Below, one piece after another: positions 1 through 10,752 of a stretch of 64,000 bases of DNA. The stretch spans positions 599,706 through 663,705 of the forward strand of contig VYZI01000125.1 in assembly GCA_013397695.1 (NCBI GenBank). The letters are read 5' to 3'. Numbering within the stretch: position 1 is the first letter of the stretch; each line of letters begins with the position of its first letter. This DNA comes from Centropus unirufus. Taxonomy: Eukaryota > Chordata > Aves > Cuculiformes > Centropidae. A model generated the notes under the pieces. That model worked only from the letters and a program-made list of their open reading frames with translations, did not search any database and was not told the DNA's origin. The translations under genes were made by a program, and so were the position numbers.

Positions 1-1205
1 GATGTATTTCGTGTGAGTGTATCCTGAGCTAGGTGTTCAGATCCTGCTTGCTGTTTCTTATCAGTTAGACCAACATACTTGCATTTTTATAGGTCAAGAG
101 GACTGGGACTCTGCAGTTGATGGTATTTACGCAGTAGCCTTCCAGAATCAAAAGAACTTTGATTACTTTTTGTCACTGCATCCAGTCAAATCCACAGTAT
201 CAAGGAACGCCTTTTTGTCTTAGGGCTGGGCAACACGTGCCGAATTTTAAAGAATGAACAGTTGTTTTCACCTCCATTTCATCTCTGTGCTCCTGTTGGG
301 AGCTGCTTAGGATATATACACTAAATGGTCACCCATCGAGGAGTATGATGGAGAACTGAGTGAACAAAGCTTTAGTCCTTCCTCTTCTAACCTGCAGCTT
401 TTCAAAAGATTCATCCTCATTGAGGAAAAGAAGATGGAACACCTTATGCCATCCAGGTAAGGAAAATAGGCTTTGAAGTTGACAGAGAAGTAGAGTGGAG
501 TAGAGAAACTGGGCCCTGTGAATAGGAGCGAGGAATGAAAAAGTAATCAAAATCGGTGTGTGTATGGAAAGGGTAATAAAAAAAGAGAGCTTGTAGGAAA
601 AAGGAGAGATGCAAAGGTGGATACTATGAGTTTGGCTTCCACAAACCAGGCTGAAACTATCACTTAGTTCACTCTATAGTCCATTGAAGTGGAGTGAAGT
701 CATTCTTTATCTTTTGATTTGTGTGATTAAAATGTTCTTGGCATGAGCTTTGGTTTGAATGTGACTGGTTTTTAAACATAATTAGACGGGTTTTTACAGC
801 TTTGTGTATTTCTGTTTAAGAGACAACAAAAGTAATGCACAGTTGTGTTTTTCTAGCAGAGATGGATCTCTAAAGCATTACACCAGAACAACGCAACAGC
901 CTTGATAATAAGATCATGCATGGAGGAGCACTGCAGAACTGGCTCTGCATATTTGCAGACAATACCTCTGACTCAACAGAAAGCAAAACCTGTGGTTTGG
1001 TAGCCCCATAGATCTTGACGTCTCATTGTGCACGCTGTTCACAGGATCAGATACATAAAATGGAGCCTTAGGTGGGGGGAGGAGGGATTAAGTTATACTT
1101 CAGTTTTCTATGAACTTTTTGATTTGATAACATTCGCTTTCTTTTTCTGTTTGAAGTTTACTGCTGAGGCTCCAGTAAGACCATCAGGGACTCTAGGCGT
1201 GAGTG

Positions 1206-1325
1206 GTCCCACTAAGCCAAAGGGCATAACTCACGTGTTTAAATTATGCCTGTAGAACTTGATACAAGAAGCCCTTGAGCACATGCTCCAGCTTTCTAGA
1301 GCGTGCTCACTGGCATTAGTGGGAC
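1206..1325. repeat. Cluster of nested inverted repeats
   Basis: GTCCCACTAA at 1206-1215 is the exact reverse complement of TTAGTGGGAC at 1316-1325. Between them, AAGGGC near 1220 pairs with GCCCTT near 1271, GGCATAA (1223-1229) pairs with TTATGCC (1244-1250), and GAGCAC (1277-1282) pairs with GTGCTC (1303-1308). The dyads are short but numerous for 120 bases. It may be an eroded mobile element or only local coincidence; no family is recognised. Confidence 0.4.
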
Positions 1326-4300
1326 TTAACAGACATGCAAATTCTTTTCTGAAGATAGGCACAGGCAAAATGACTCCACAAGAGAAATACCTCTCTAGAG
1401 AGGGATTCACAGCTGTGCTATATACTCTGCACACTGATGCCCAAAGCCCTTAGGGAGCTGAGCCGCAAGCTCCTCTCCTATCTGTGCACAGCATCTGCCT
1501 CACATGGCTGTGTCTTTATCTCAACAGGCCTGGCCCCTGTGCTGAATTTCTTCTGGTCAAGTATTCACCTGGGCTTTTGTTGCCCCTGCCAAACTCAGTA
1601 TTTTTAAGAGGCAAATGCATGCCATGTTTGGCCTTTTCTAGGTTGGCCAGCCACTCCTTCTGTAGGATTCCTATGGTAATAATATAATTTATGTATCTCA
1701 GAGAAATGATGCTATTTTAAGCCAGAGGAGGATCCGGTGTCTTAACTTTTGCTTTTCTGTGTGTTGCCATGAGATTATTTGCAAGCTTAATTGTGCATCA
1801 GTGTCAGATTCTCCACTCCTTGAGTGTAGGCAAATTTAAATCCTCAGTATGGCTGTTCCACAGTTTGATCACAGAAATATGATACATATCTTATTTTGAT
1901 GTGGAAGAGACCTTAATGCTTACTGTAAAGCCAGGGCTGGGGAATTATTCACCTCTGAAGGAAACAAAGCGTGCTTTTTCTGTTTTACCACTTCTTAAGC
2001 AAACAGACAAACAGCTTTGAGGCCTGCTGTTACACTCTAGAGCACGTTTTGATGTTGTCTTTCAAGATGCTACAGTGGTTAAATAGAAGATATAGTCAGT
2101 TGGGAAATGTCTTAGTGAAAATGGGCTTCATCTGGGATGTGATGGCACAACTTCCTGGGAGGGCTGTAAATGTGCAGCTGGACCTGAACAAACCTGAATA
2201 GAGGCTACCACGCCAGCCTGGAACCACAGCCAGGCCAGGTGGGGAAAATTACTGGATGTCAGCTTTTCCAGGCTGCTGTGCAGCCTTTGCTCGATCTGTG
2301 AAAAAAAAAAAAAAACAAACCCAAAACATTTCTCTCTTTACTGCAGTGAGAAGCCAGCCTTGAAGCGGGTCTCTTATTTATATCACTGCTGCTCTCCTAT
2401 GCCTTATTTTCCTCTGTCTTGTCCGCTATGCAGGTAATTGTTTATTGATGTGTGAAAATGGGTATAGGATGCATTCATGCTGCTGTGATAAGATTTTGGA
2501 AAATGAACTACACAGCTTTTACAGTGCTGGCCTTGTGAAATTTTGGGATATCTGCAAGTGCCATGTTTTCAACTTGCATTTCTTTGCAAAAGCAGCTTGG
2601 GAAATGTTCTATGCTCCTCAGCATTGAAGCTTGACTCTTGTTAGCCTTAGTTTAAAAAGATAAAACTTAACAAAATCACTGGCCACAGCTGGAGGATATG
2701 ATTTTTCAGGAGACCTAGACACAGGGAAATTACACAGCAGGATTATTAACAGGAAGTCAACCAGGTGATTCAAAGCAAACCCATACGTTTTGTTATTTTT
2801 GTAGCAATTGGATTTAAGGAGGACTGAACATCTTTTAGTGCTAGAAAGATGATATATGTCTGGTTTGGGATGCACCACTGCAAATACTCCATATATTATT
2901 TGAATGCCACTTAATTGTTAAGGGAACAAAGCACTTGAAGCTTTGTTGTTGATCTGTGCATTGTGATCTACAATATGGCTGGCAAAGTAAACATCCCAGT
3001 AAACAAAGAAATATTAACTTGTTTGCAATTTTTCAATAGAATGGGGATTTTTTATTTCTCCCCTCTTTGTGGACTTCTTCCACTTGCATCTGTACTGGGA
3101 AGCAGGCAAGAGAATACGTTTCTAGAGAAAATAAAAAGAAATAATCAAAACATCATTAACCCTGCAACCTTTGAGCTGCTAAGCTAACTTAATGTGCTCA
3201 GAATGTGATGTTTAAAAGACCTCTCCCATGCACGTCTGTGACAAATGTAATACTAGCATGCCATTGAATGCCAAAAATAATTGGGAAAGAAGACATAGGA
3301 AGAAATGCTTTCTGAACATTCAGATATGTTAAAGTGTTTATGGTCAAATATAAAGAAAAAGCATATTACTGAGAGCATCTTGGCAAGGTGACCTTGTGTT
3401 AAGTGCCCATGTCTTCTGTTTCTTTAACAGATAAAATAAAAGCCTGAGCAAAAAAATGCTGGTAAACCACACTGTATTTAAACAATCGGAATGAACTGGT
3501 GAACTGAGATGAAGAGATGAACAGTGGAATAAATGAGCAATTTCATGAAAAATGTTCAAAGATGGTGAGAAACCTATCTAGCTCAGTCAGGAGTAAAAAT
3601 ACATGGGTGTAAGAGAGTAAAAGGGCTGCAAAAGCACAAGGCCTGCTGACCTACAGAGAAACAGTTCTTCCTGAAGAGGTGGAAGTGATTTTCAGTGGAA
3701 AACTAAGAACTCTGAGACTTGCTTTTCATGACTGCCTCTGTGCTAACTTCAGAGCACCAGCCCAAGCTCAAACTTGCCTTGTATTTGGACACAAGACTAT
3801 GCTTAGGGCCTTGGGTGAGCTCCATCTCGGGGAGGAGGAAGGGAATCTGAGCTGGCTCAACCCTTTAATATAACCCCATCGGTATCATACCCTGCACTGT
3901 AGATGAGCTTTTGCCTTCTTCCAAATCCTCCATTGCAGATCTCATAATTCTGTGTCGCAATTAAGCCCTTCTGGAAGGGAGATAATGCCACAACCCAAAA
4001 AGCCATAGCTAGATGTGCGGTGTGCTGAGTCCAAGGCATTCATCACCTGGCAGTGGTCCAGCCTCCTCCTCCTCCTGCTCAGAGCAGGTCAGCAGCAGCA
4101 TGGACACAACATATACCAGCCACTGGGGCTGCCTTTTGGAGAAAAAGGCAGCACTGTTTTAACCGGTCTGTTTTTAATTTCTGTCTCTTTCTCCTTAGAT
4201 TTTGGCATGTCATTGTGGAGGGTTTGGCCGGGCAGGGAGTGCCGTCAGCCTGCAAAGTGCTGAGGATGCCTCTTGCTCTTGGCCTAGCCGTGTGCTTCTA

Positions 4301-5145
4301 CAAGGAAGGTGCTGCATGTGGCGTGGGCACAGCACTAGTCTCGCCAGAGCTTGGAGTACCAAGGCAGACCTGAAAGAGACTCTGCTAGAGACCAAGCTTC
4401 CCAGTGTGTGCTTCACTCTGTGGCTGACCTCTTGTCCTGTGACCAGATATGTGAGGCCTCCTGGGCAGAGAGGAAAGAAGGGTAGTGTCAGGCTGTGGTG
4501 GTGGTGGTTTTGGTAGTGACAGGATTGCTTCCCTTGCCTGGGGGAGCTGTTGCTGGAAAAGTTCTTCTGTGATTACCCCTGAGGGAGCATCACAGCCTTT
4601 GTGGCTCTCCCAGGGAAGGGGAAGGACAAACAGTCGCCAAAACAATTTTTAGCATAGCATCTTAACAAGGGGTATTATTGTCTGAGTCTATCTGGTATCT
4701 TTTAATATGAGTATAGTGTAAATATCTTGATGTGGCATCACTGAATATGAAGTTCATTGAAATGTATTGTTAATAAAACCTGGATAAAAGTTAAAGATCT
4801 GTCAGAGAATTGTGCCCCATAACACTTAATTAACTCAAAGCTGGTCAGATTTGCACCTTTCCTGCTGCTGTGTGTATATACATATAAAAGCAAAAAGTAA
4901 GGTTGGGTCAAAGTCCTTCAATTGAATGAGTTTTTTTTTTTCTTCCCATTATATATTGCCAGTTTGTCCAAATCAGAAGGAACCAATTCAACTTATGGGA
5001 CAACACAAAAGCAACCATCCTTTAAGACATCCCACAAGAGGAGGAGATACAGAACATTGCCATGCAAAATGTCCCAGCCAGAACCAGCTCTTTGCTGGGA
5101 GCAGTACACAGCTAAGTCCTTGCTGTTGTCTTCATCTGTCTTCAG

Positions 5146-5321
5146 GAAAGCATCTGGCCGGTGCTGACAAGTGAGAGTTGCAAGTATCTGGGCTGACAGT
5201 TACTGCTGGAGAAAAGGGGAAAAATTACTTCCCCTTGCAGCAGCAGTTGCTGCCCTATCTCTCTGGCCCCACTGAAGGAGTGGCAAGCCCTGGAGCTGCT
5301 CTGAGCACTGGCTTGTACCAG
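5146..5321 (+). other. Possible non-coding exon (splice signals only)
   Basis: A pyrimidine-rich stretch ending TCTGTCTTCAG at 5145 makes a strong acceptor, and 176 bases later CAG followed by GTAAGC at 5322 makes a strong donor. The enclosed sequence has no long frame, so any product would be an untranslated exon, for example a distal 5' exon of the downstream gene or part of a lncRNA. Good splice-site pairs arise by chance in vertebrate DNA at appreciable frequency, so this is a candidate only. Confidence 0.15.
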
Positions 5322-7639
5322 GTAAGCCAAGATTCTCCGACTTTACTCTGAATGTGCTGAATGAGGATCCTCAGAACACAAGCTAACAGACAGCAGTTAT
5401 TTTGTCAAAATATTTATGTTATTTCAATACAGACTGCTTATGGAATTTCCCTTCTCTGAGAAAATCTCAATTTCTATAGAGAAATAGCACTCAGTTGTGG
5501 TTTTTTTTTTCTTTTCAGAAGTTCCCTCAAATATTCCCTGAAGCCTAAATAATAAGGATCCTCAGTCAGGATATCCTGTATGTCAGGATATAATGTACAA
5601 AAAAAAAGAATTAATATTTCACATTTGATGCTCAGCATAGTTAAATTTACCACAGTGTTTCACATTCAATATATACCAAGAATTCTACTAAAATCACATG
5701 CTGTTCAACTAGAGATTTATCATGGGGTGCTTAACAATGAAGTATTTAAAAGCACCTACTGTAACAAGGTTTCTTGAGAGCCTAAAGTGTGTATGTGTAT
5801 ATATTTATACATAAAATACCTGTGAGCCATTACAGAACATGTTTCTGAGCATAGGGTTTTCAAGTGTGAATCTAAAGACATTTGAAAATAGGTGTCTGTC
5901 TGCCTGAAAATGCAGTGGAGTTCAAGAAAGAAAAAAGCTTTAATCTTCCCTGTTCAGACATACACATAGTGATTTAGAGGGAATCTGTATCCTGTACGGC
6001 TCCTTTTAGAAGAAATTTTAGAATTATCGAAGTTCTGCCGTGAAGGACTTCTTTCTGCGTGCATATTGATGTGGCATTTTAGAGCTCACTGAAAACTTTT
6101 AAAGAATTTCCCTCATTTGCAGGTTTGAGAAGATTACTATGTGCCTCCTACTAGCAATCATCCACAGTACTTTTTCCAAAGTACTTCAGTGAGTGGGTAT
6201 GCACTTCCTTTTTGCTGATGGAAAAACAGACAGAAAAAGATGAAGTGCTCTGCCCAGGATAAACAGCCTGGTATTGCTGTCTTTTCCAAGCTTTCTCAAG
6301 GCTGCCCTCAGGACTGTATTTTCTACTTGCTAGAGCAAGTAGGGGAGCCTGCTGGAGAAACACCAAGCTGGGCTGGAGATGGTTGTTTGATCCCTACCTC
6401 TGCTTATTTGAGGTGAACAGGCTGAGGAATGTTACCAGCTCACAGCTGCCTCTTCAGTATTTTTTTTTCCAGTGGCTGTGGGAATGATCTCATGGGGCCA
6501 GAGTTCCAGTTATATGTTTTGTCCTCTGACCCAAACTGGGTCAGGGGTGGATCAGCTGCCACCCTCCCACATGGGCCATGCATCCTCTGGGACTTGTCTC
6601 TGACATCTCATCGAGTCAGGCATTTGTGCTCCTTTGTAGAGGAAGGGCACCTATTGTACTCCCATACATATCCATGCAGTGAGAGGGCTGGATTTTCAGC
6701 TACTAGGTGGGATTCAGTTTGACTTCTTCTAGTTCAAGAATAATTTCCTGCTGGCTCCAGCGGGTTCACTTTTGTCTTTCATTTCAACTTGCACGTGGAA
6801 GCATCTCTTTCAAACTTATTCAGATCCTTGCAAAGAGATAGGTAATCCAGAGCTTCCTTCAGCAGCAGCTGTGGTGGATCTCTGAGACGTCTTGTGAGGA
6901 AGGGCCAGTATCTGATGCTTCCTCCCTGATGACTGCTGTGACAGCAACTCAAAGATTTCCAATGAGTAGCAGGAGCCAGAGGCCATGCATTGCAAAGGCC
7001 AGTGGGATAGACTGCCAGCAGGGCAGCTGAACAGAACAAATAGAGCTCCAGACCTAGTTTCAGAGGTCACTTGATGCCAGGTTTATAACTGGTCAGACTT
7101 GATACACTAAGGTTATGGCACCTGCAGGTTCATATTGGTATTGACATATTCAGGCAAATGGCAGCTCTATTTAGCAAGTGAAATCCCAAAGTCTAAAAGC
7201 CAGAGGAAGAAGGCAAGCACAGTAGCTAACAAAAAAAAATAAAATAAATAAAAATAATTGCTTGTGTAACTAGACAATTAGTGGAATAGATTCCTCTTTG
7301 ATGGTCTGATTTTTCTATAAATCTCTAATTCTGTGATGAATAAATCTCTCACCCTAACTTTTAGGTTGCAGACAAGCCAGGCAATGCAAAGGCAGGCTGT
7401 CCACTTTTGCCTTCTGTGCAGTGAATACTTCTGTTGCCTCCAGGCATGAAGCAGGACAGCTTGCTCACAGCAGAGAATCTGCCCCCACTGTAAGCCATAA
7501 ATGTTTTTAAGGTGTAATTTAAGAGAACTCAAGAGGAAAAATAACCCAGAGAATGATGCCTGTGGCCACAAGCTCAGGCAGAAGAGGTCTTGTGTCTGTA
7601 CCCAGCTCAAAAAAGAGAGCAACTCCGCACCTTCCTGCC

Positions 7640-7735
7640 TTGCTTTGTCCCCTGTGAAATGGGGATGAAAGTACTCATCTGTCCTAGGGAGACCTAGGGA
7701 GTGCATAATTAAACGCTGTTTGAAAGCAGGCCCTA
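7640..7735 (+). repeat. MIR-like SINE relic
   Basis: The stretch TCCCCTGTGAAATGGGGATG, followed about 45 bases later by a segment resembling the MIR 'aaacgctgtttgaaag' region, matches my memory of the MIR 3' half (the CTGTAAAATGGGGATAA core followed by the AAAGCGCTTTGAA part). MIR copies are ancient amniote-wide SINE fossils, and diverged fragments are expected in birds. The match is by eye; a RepeatMasker search would settle it. Confidence 0.4.
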
Positions 7736-7927
7736 TAAAAAACTGGAGAACTCTGCACATGGTGGTAATGTTCTCTTAAGGCAGGCCCTGGTCTAACAAG
7801 AGGATGTAGCACAGCCAAGGCACTTACAGCTGAGCACAAGGGGTGCCAGGGGAGTGCGCGCCTGGGAGGAGGGCACACGGCGAGGTGATGCAAGAAATAT
7901 TTAATTGGGGTTGCTTGCTAAACACAT

Positions 7928-7933
7928 CACGTG
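7928..7933. promoter_or_regulatory. E-box CACGTG at island edge
   Basis: A perfect palindromic CACGTG sits at the upstream margin of the CpG island. It is the consensus for MYC/MAX, USF and related bHLH factors. A second copy lies at the opposite edge (10747-10752). Confidence 0.35.
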
Positions 7934-8637
7934 TTGGCTCCAAATGCAAAACCTGACGGAAAACCCGGGCGGCAATGAAAAGTTGCCAAGACCTCTTTCA
8001 TCAGGCAGCCCTGACGAAGAAAATAAAAATACAGAACGACCCCTCCTCAGTGCCAAAATTGTGCCGTTTCCCCCCTTTCTTTCCCCATCTCGGGCAAGGC
8101 GTTTCCCGCGGCGGGGGAAGGAGGGAGGGCACGGGGACACGACACACGCAGGGTGACCCCGCTTGGAGCGGACACGTGCCCACGCGGAGAGGGATGCACA
8201 CGCACAGCTGATGCGGGAACCCCCCCTCGGCGCGGCACCAACCCGCATCCCCGGCCACAAAAAAAAAAAAAAGAGGGGCGCCACGGCCAGGAGCGAGCAA
8301 CGAGGCGCCTCCTCCTCGTATTTCCTCCCCCGCCCACTTCCAGCGGCGGAGGGGCTCGCCGCCGCCCGGGATGAAAAGTTAGCGGCGGCGGGATGCGCGG
8401 CGCGGCGGTGAGTGTCCCCGGCGGCGCCGGGGAGCCCGGGCGGGTGGCGGGGAGGAACCTCCGGGATCTCCGCGTCAGCCCTGGCTCTGTGTGTGTGTGA
8501 GCGTCCGGCCGTGCCGGTGCCCCGGGGGCCGGGCCGTGGCAGGGGGGAGCGCGACGGGCAGCGGCGCGGCGCCCCGAGGGGATGGGATGGACCCGCGGGA
8601 CGGCGGTGGCTTTTGCCCTGGACACGCGCGCGCAGGG

Positions 8638-8848
8638 AGAGGTGCACGCGTAGGAATACACGCACATAGGGACACGCACGCATGGAAATACACGCAGACA
8701 TGGACACGCATGCATAGGAATACGCGCAGACTTGGACACGCGTGCATGGGAATACACGCACATAGGAACACGCACGCATAGAAATGCACGAACGTGGGGA
8801 CACGGACGCATGGAAGTAGACACACGTGGGCACACGGGGACACACGCG
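8638..8848. repeat. 32-bp minisatellite, about 6.5 units
   Basis: Five full units of exactly 32 bases run from 8670 to 8829 (starts 8670, 8702, 8734, 8766, 8798), each beginning GGACACG or GAACACG and containing CATGGAAATACACGC-like sequence. Diverged partial units lie on both sides. Units differ by several substitutions, mostly transitions at CpG or TpG, but not in length. The array is alternating purine-pyrimidine in places (ACGCGCGC at its upstream edge) and contains several CACGTG/ACGTG-like cores. Because 32 is not a multiple of three and the minus strand lacks stop codons, it creates misleading Cys/Val/Arg-rich open frames in all three frames; I do not regard these as coding. Confidence 0.9.
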
Positions 8849-9054
8849 CCCCGGCCAGGGAGGCGAGGGACATCCCAAGCCCCGGCGGCGCCGCACAGCC
8901 TCGGGGCCAGGGGCGGTGTCCTCCCGCGAGGAGGAGGAGGAGGCAGCGGGGAAGCCAGTCGTGCCTCGCTGTCCCTCCCCCACTGGGTCCGCGAGGAAAC
9001 CCCCTCGGTGACCCCTCCCCTCCACCCCGCCTCCCCCTTCCAACCCCGGGGAAA

Positions 9055-9066
9055 GGGGGCGGGGCC
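9055..9066 (+). promoter_or_regulatory. GC box (Sp/KLF site)
   Basis: GGGGGCGGGGCC is a full consensus Sp1/KLF site. It lies 12 bases upstream of the CRE. A reverse-orientation pair, CCCGCCCCGCCC, lies at 9255-9266. Confidence 0.6.
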
Positions 9067-9077
9067 GGGAGACCCGG

Positions 9078-9085
9078 TGACGTCA
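9078..9085. promoter_or_regulatory. Perfect CRE (TGACGTCA)
   Basis: The palindromic cAMP response element TGACGTCA occurs within the CpG island, flanked by GC boxes and followed closely by CTTCCTG (ETS-like) at about 9100. Full CREs close to a TSS in CpG islands are typical functional CREB/ATF1 sites, so this is the best single pointer to the core promoter on this side of the gap. Confidence 0.65.
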
Positions 9086-9202
9086 CTGCTCCGGCCCCGC
9101 TTCCTGCAATAGAAAGTGAGAGAAGGTAAAACACCCTCCCGCCCCTCCTCCTCCTCCTCCTCCTGCCTCTTGCCCCCCCCGCCCCTCCCCCCGCCAGTGA
9201 CC

Positions 9203-9234
9203 GGGGCGCCGGGGAAAGGGGGGGAGGAAGGGGG
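9203..9234 (+). promoter_or_regulatory. G-quadruplex-forming tract in the promoter
   Basis: Runs of G at 9203-9206, 9211-9214, 9218-9224 and 9230-9234 are separated by loops of 4, 3 and 5 bases, satisfying the strict G3+N1-7 rule with four or five G per run. The tract is G-rich on the gene's coding strand, preceded by a complementary-type C-rich block (9150-9195). Such tracts are common near vertebrate TSSs and may also explain why the assembly breaks soon afterwards. Confidence 0.6.
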
Positions 9235-9254
9235 AGCCCGGCGGATGCGCTGAG

Positions 9255-9266
9255 CCCGCCCCGCCC
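9255..9266 (-). promoter_or_regulatory. Tandem reverse GC boxes
   Basis: CCCGCCCCGCCC reads as overlapping Sp/KLF sites on the minus strand. They lie between the CRE and the gap, within the probable core promoter. Confidence 0.5.
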
Positions 9267-9364
9267 ATCCCGCTTGTTAGGGGAGGCTCCCTCCCTCCCT
9301 CCCCCCCATCCCCGTATTGTGTGCGTGTCCCCCTTAATCGCTTCGGGACCGGGGTGGACCGGGG

Positions 9365-10192
9365 NNNNNNNNNNNNNNNNNNNNNNNNNNNNNNNNNNNN
9401 NNNNNNNNNNNNNNNNNNNNNNNNNNNNNNNNNNNNNNNNNNNNNNNNNNNNNNNNNNNNNNNNNNNNNNNNNNNNNNNNNNNNNNNNNNNNNNNNNNNN
9501 NNNNNNNNNNNNNNNNNNNNNNNNNNNNNNNNNNNNNNNNNNNNNNNNNNNNNNNNNNNNNNNNNNNNNNNNNNNNNNNNNNNNNNNNNNNNNNNNNNNN
9601 NNNNNNNNNNNNNNNNNNNNNNNNNNNNNNNNNNNNNNNNNNNNNNNNNNNNNNNNNNNNNNNNNNNNNNNNNNNNNNNNNNNNNNNNNNNNNNNNNNNN
9701 NNNNNNNNNNNNNNNNNNNNNNNNNNNNNNNNNNNNNNNNNNNNNNNNNNNNNNNNNNNNNNNNNNNNNNNNNNNNNNNNNNNNNNNNNNNNNNNNNNNN
9801 NNNNNNNNNNNNNNNNNNNNNNNNNNNNNNNNNNNNNNNNNNNNNNNNNNNNNNNNNNNNNNNNNNNNNNNNNNNNNNNNNNNNNNNNNNNNNNNNNNNN
9901 NNNNNNNNNNNNNNNNNNNNNNNNNNNNNNNNNNNNNNNNNNNNNNNNNNNNNNNNNNNNNNNNNNNNNNNNNNNNNNNNNNNNNNNNNNNNNNNNNNNN
10001 NNNNNNNNNNNNNNNNNNNNNNNNNNNNNNNNNNNNNNNNNNNNNNNNNNNNNNNNNNNNNNNNNNNNNNNNNNNNNNNNNNNNNNNNNNNNNNNNNNNN
10101 NNNNNNNNNNNNNNNNNNNNNNNNNNNNNNNNNNNNNNNNNNNNNNNNNNNNNNNNNNNNNNNNNNNNNNNNNNNNNNNNNNNNNNNNNNNN
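9365..10192. other. Assembly gap (828 N)
   Basis: An unbroken run of N inside the GC-rich island, bordered by G-rich sequence on the left and CT-rich sequence on the right. It probably reflects sequencing drop-out in high-GC or quadruplex-forming DNA. Exon 1 of HIVEP1 and the main TSS may lie here. Frames that cross it have no meaning. Confidence 0.99.
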
Positions 10193-10515
10193 CTCCCTCC
10201 GGGACGCGCGGGGACTCCTCGCCCCTCCGCGTTCCCTCTCGGGGCACCGGCTGCACCGCCAGCCCCGGCCGGGCTGTTTCGTGCCTGTGCCCCCCGTTTG
10301 CCGCCAGGGTTCCCGGGGGAGGCGAGGAGAGGGTGCTGGATCCTTGCCCCGGCTCCTCCCGGCCCCGCCGCCGTCCCCTCTGGGTGCGGGGCTGCGGCCG
10401 CCCCCCTCCCGTTTTCCCTTTTCCCCCCCTTCCCCCCCGGCATGTGTGCAGCGCTTTGTTCGGTGCGGCGTTGCAGAGGGGTTTTCCCAGGCTCCTCCCT
10501 CTTTATTCATTCATG

Positions 10516-10541
10516 TTTTTTTTTTTTTTTTTTTTTTTTTT
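10516..10541. repeat. Poly-T tract (26 T)
   Basis: A pure T run within the downstream half of the CpG island, followed by C/T-rich sequence. It is a simple repeat whose length is likely variable and error-prone. Confidence 0.95.
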
Positions 10542-10746
10542 CCCTTTCCCTTTCCACTGCTCGCACATACCGACGGCTCTCGGGGCCCCGGGGCTGGCTG
10601 CTTTTCCTCCCCGTTCCCCAATCTGCATTTTATTTTTTTTGGGGGGGTGGAAATGTGACCGCTGCGCCTGTAAAGGCCCGTTTCTCCTTCTTCCCCCCCC
10701 CCCCAGCTTTTTTTTTTTTGTTTAAATTAAGGGTTGAATGATTCTT

Positions 10747-10752
10747 CACGTG
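10747..10752. promoter_or_regulatory. E-box CACGTG at downstream island edge
   Basis: A perfect CACGTG immediately after the CpG island ends. It mirrors the copy at 7928 and could bind USF or MYC-family factors. Confidence 0.3.

Larger units (their letters stand above)
1..7849. other. 5' flank upstream of HIVEP1; no gene recognised
   Basis: This stretch is AT-leaning single-copy-looking sequence with many stops in all frames. Open frames are short (mostly 60-100 codons, the longest 160 on the minus strand), overlap on opposite strands, and match no protein family I recognise. It contains scattered homopolymer runs (for example an A run near 2300), a structured dyad cluster near 1206-1325, a MIR-like relic near 7640-7735 and one pair of good splice signals at 5145/5322, listed separately. 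In mammals the neighbour on this side of HIVEP1 is ADTRP; I see no ADTRP exon here. Confidence 0.6.
7850..10750. promoter_or_regulatory. HIVEP1: CpG-island promoter of HIVEP1
   Basis: GC content and CpG density rise abruptly near 7850 and fall near 10750, against an AT-rich background on both sides. The island includes GC boxes, a perfect CRE, an ETS-type CTTCC and G-quadruplex-forming runs, with no TATA box that I can place. It lies about 2-3 kb upstream of the first coding exon of HIVEP1, fitting a CpG-island housekeeping-type promoter with a non-coding first exon. The precise TSS and exon 1 cannot be called: an assembly gap removes 828 bases from the core. One possible exon-1 donor (AAG followed by GTAAAA) is at 9126, but exon 1 may equally lie in the gap. 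Open frames across the island, including those running through N, are products of GC richness and gap translation. Confidence 0.85.

Noticed and set aside
7278..7760. 160-codon minus-strand frame
   Set aside because: Longest frame outside the island, but it has no recognisable domain, overlaps a MIR-like relic and lacks splice or promoter context. Probably chance.
8475..10725. Open frames of 370-590 codons crossing the promoter island on both strands
   Set aside because: They are mostly translated N (the assembly gap) plus stop-poor GC-rich and minisatellite sequence; several overlap on both strands and none shows a protein family.
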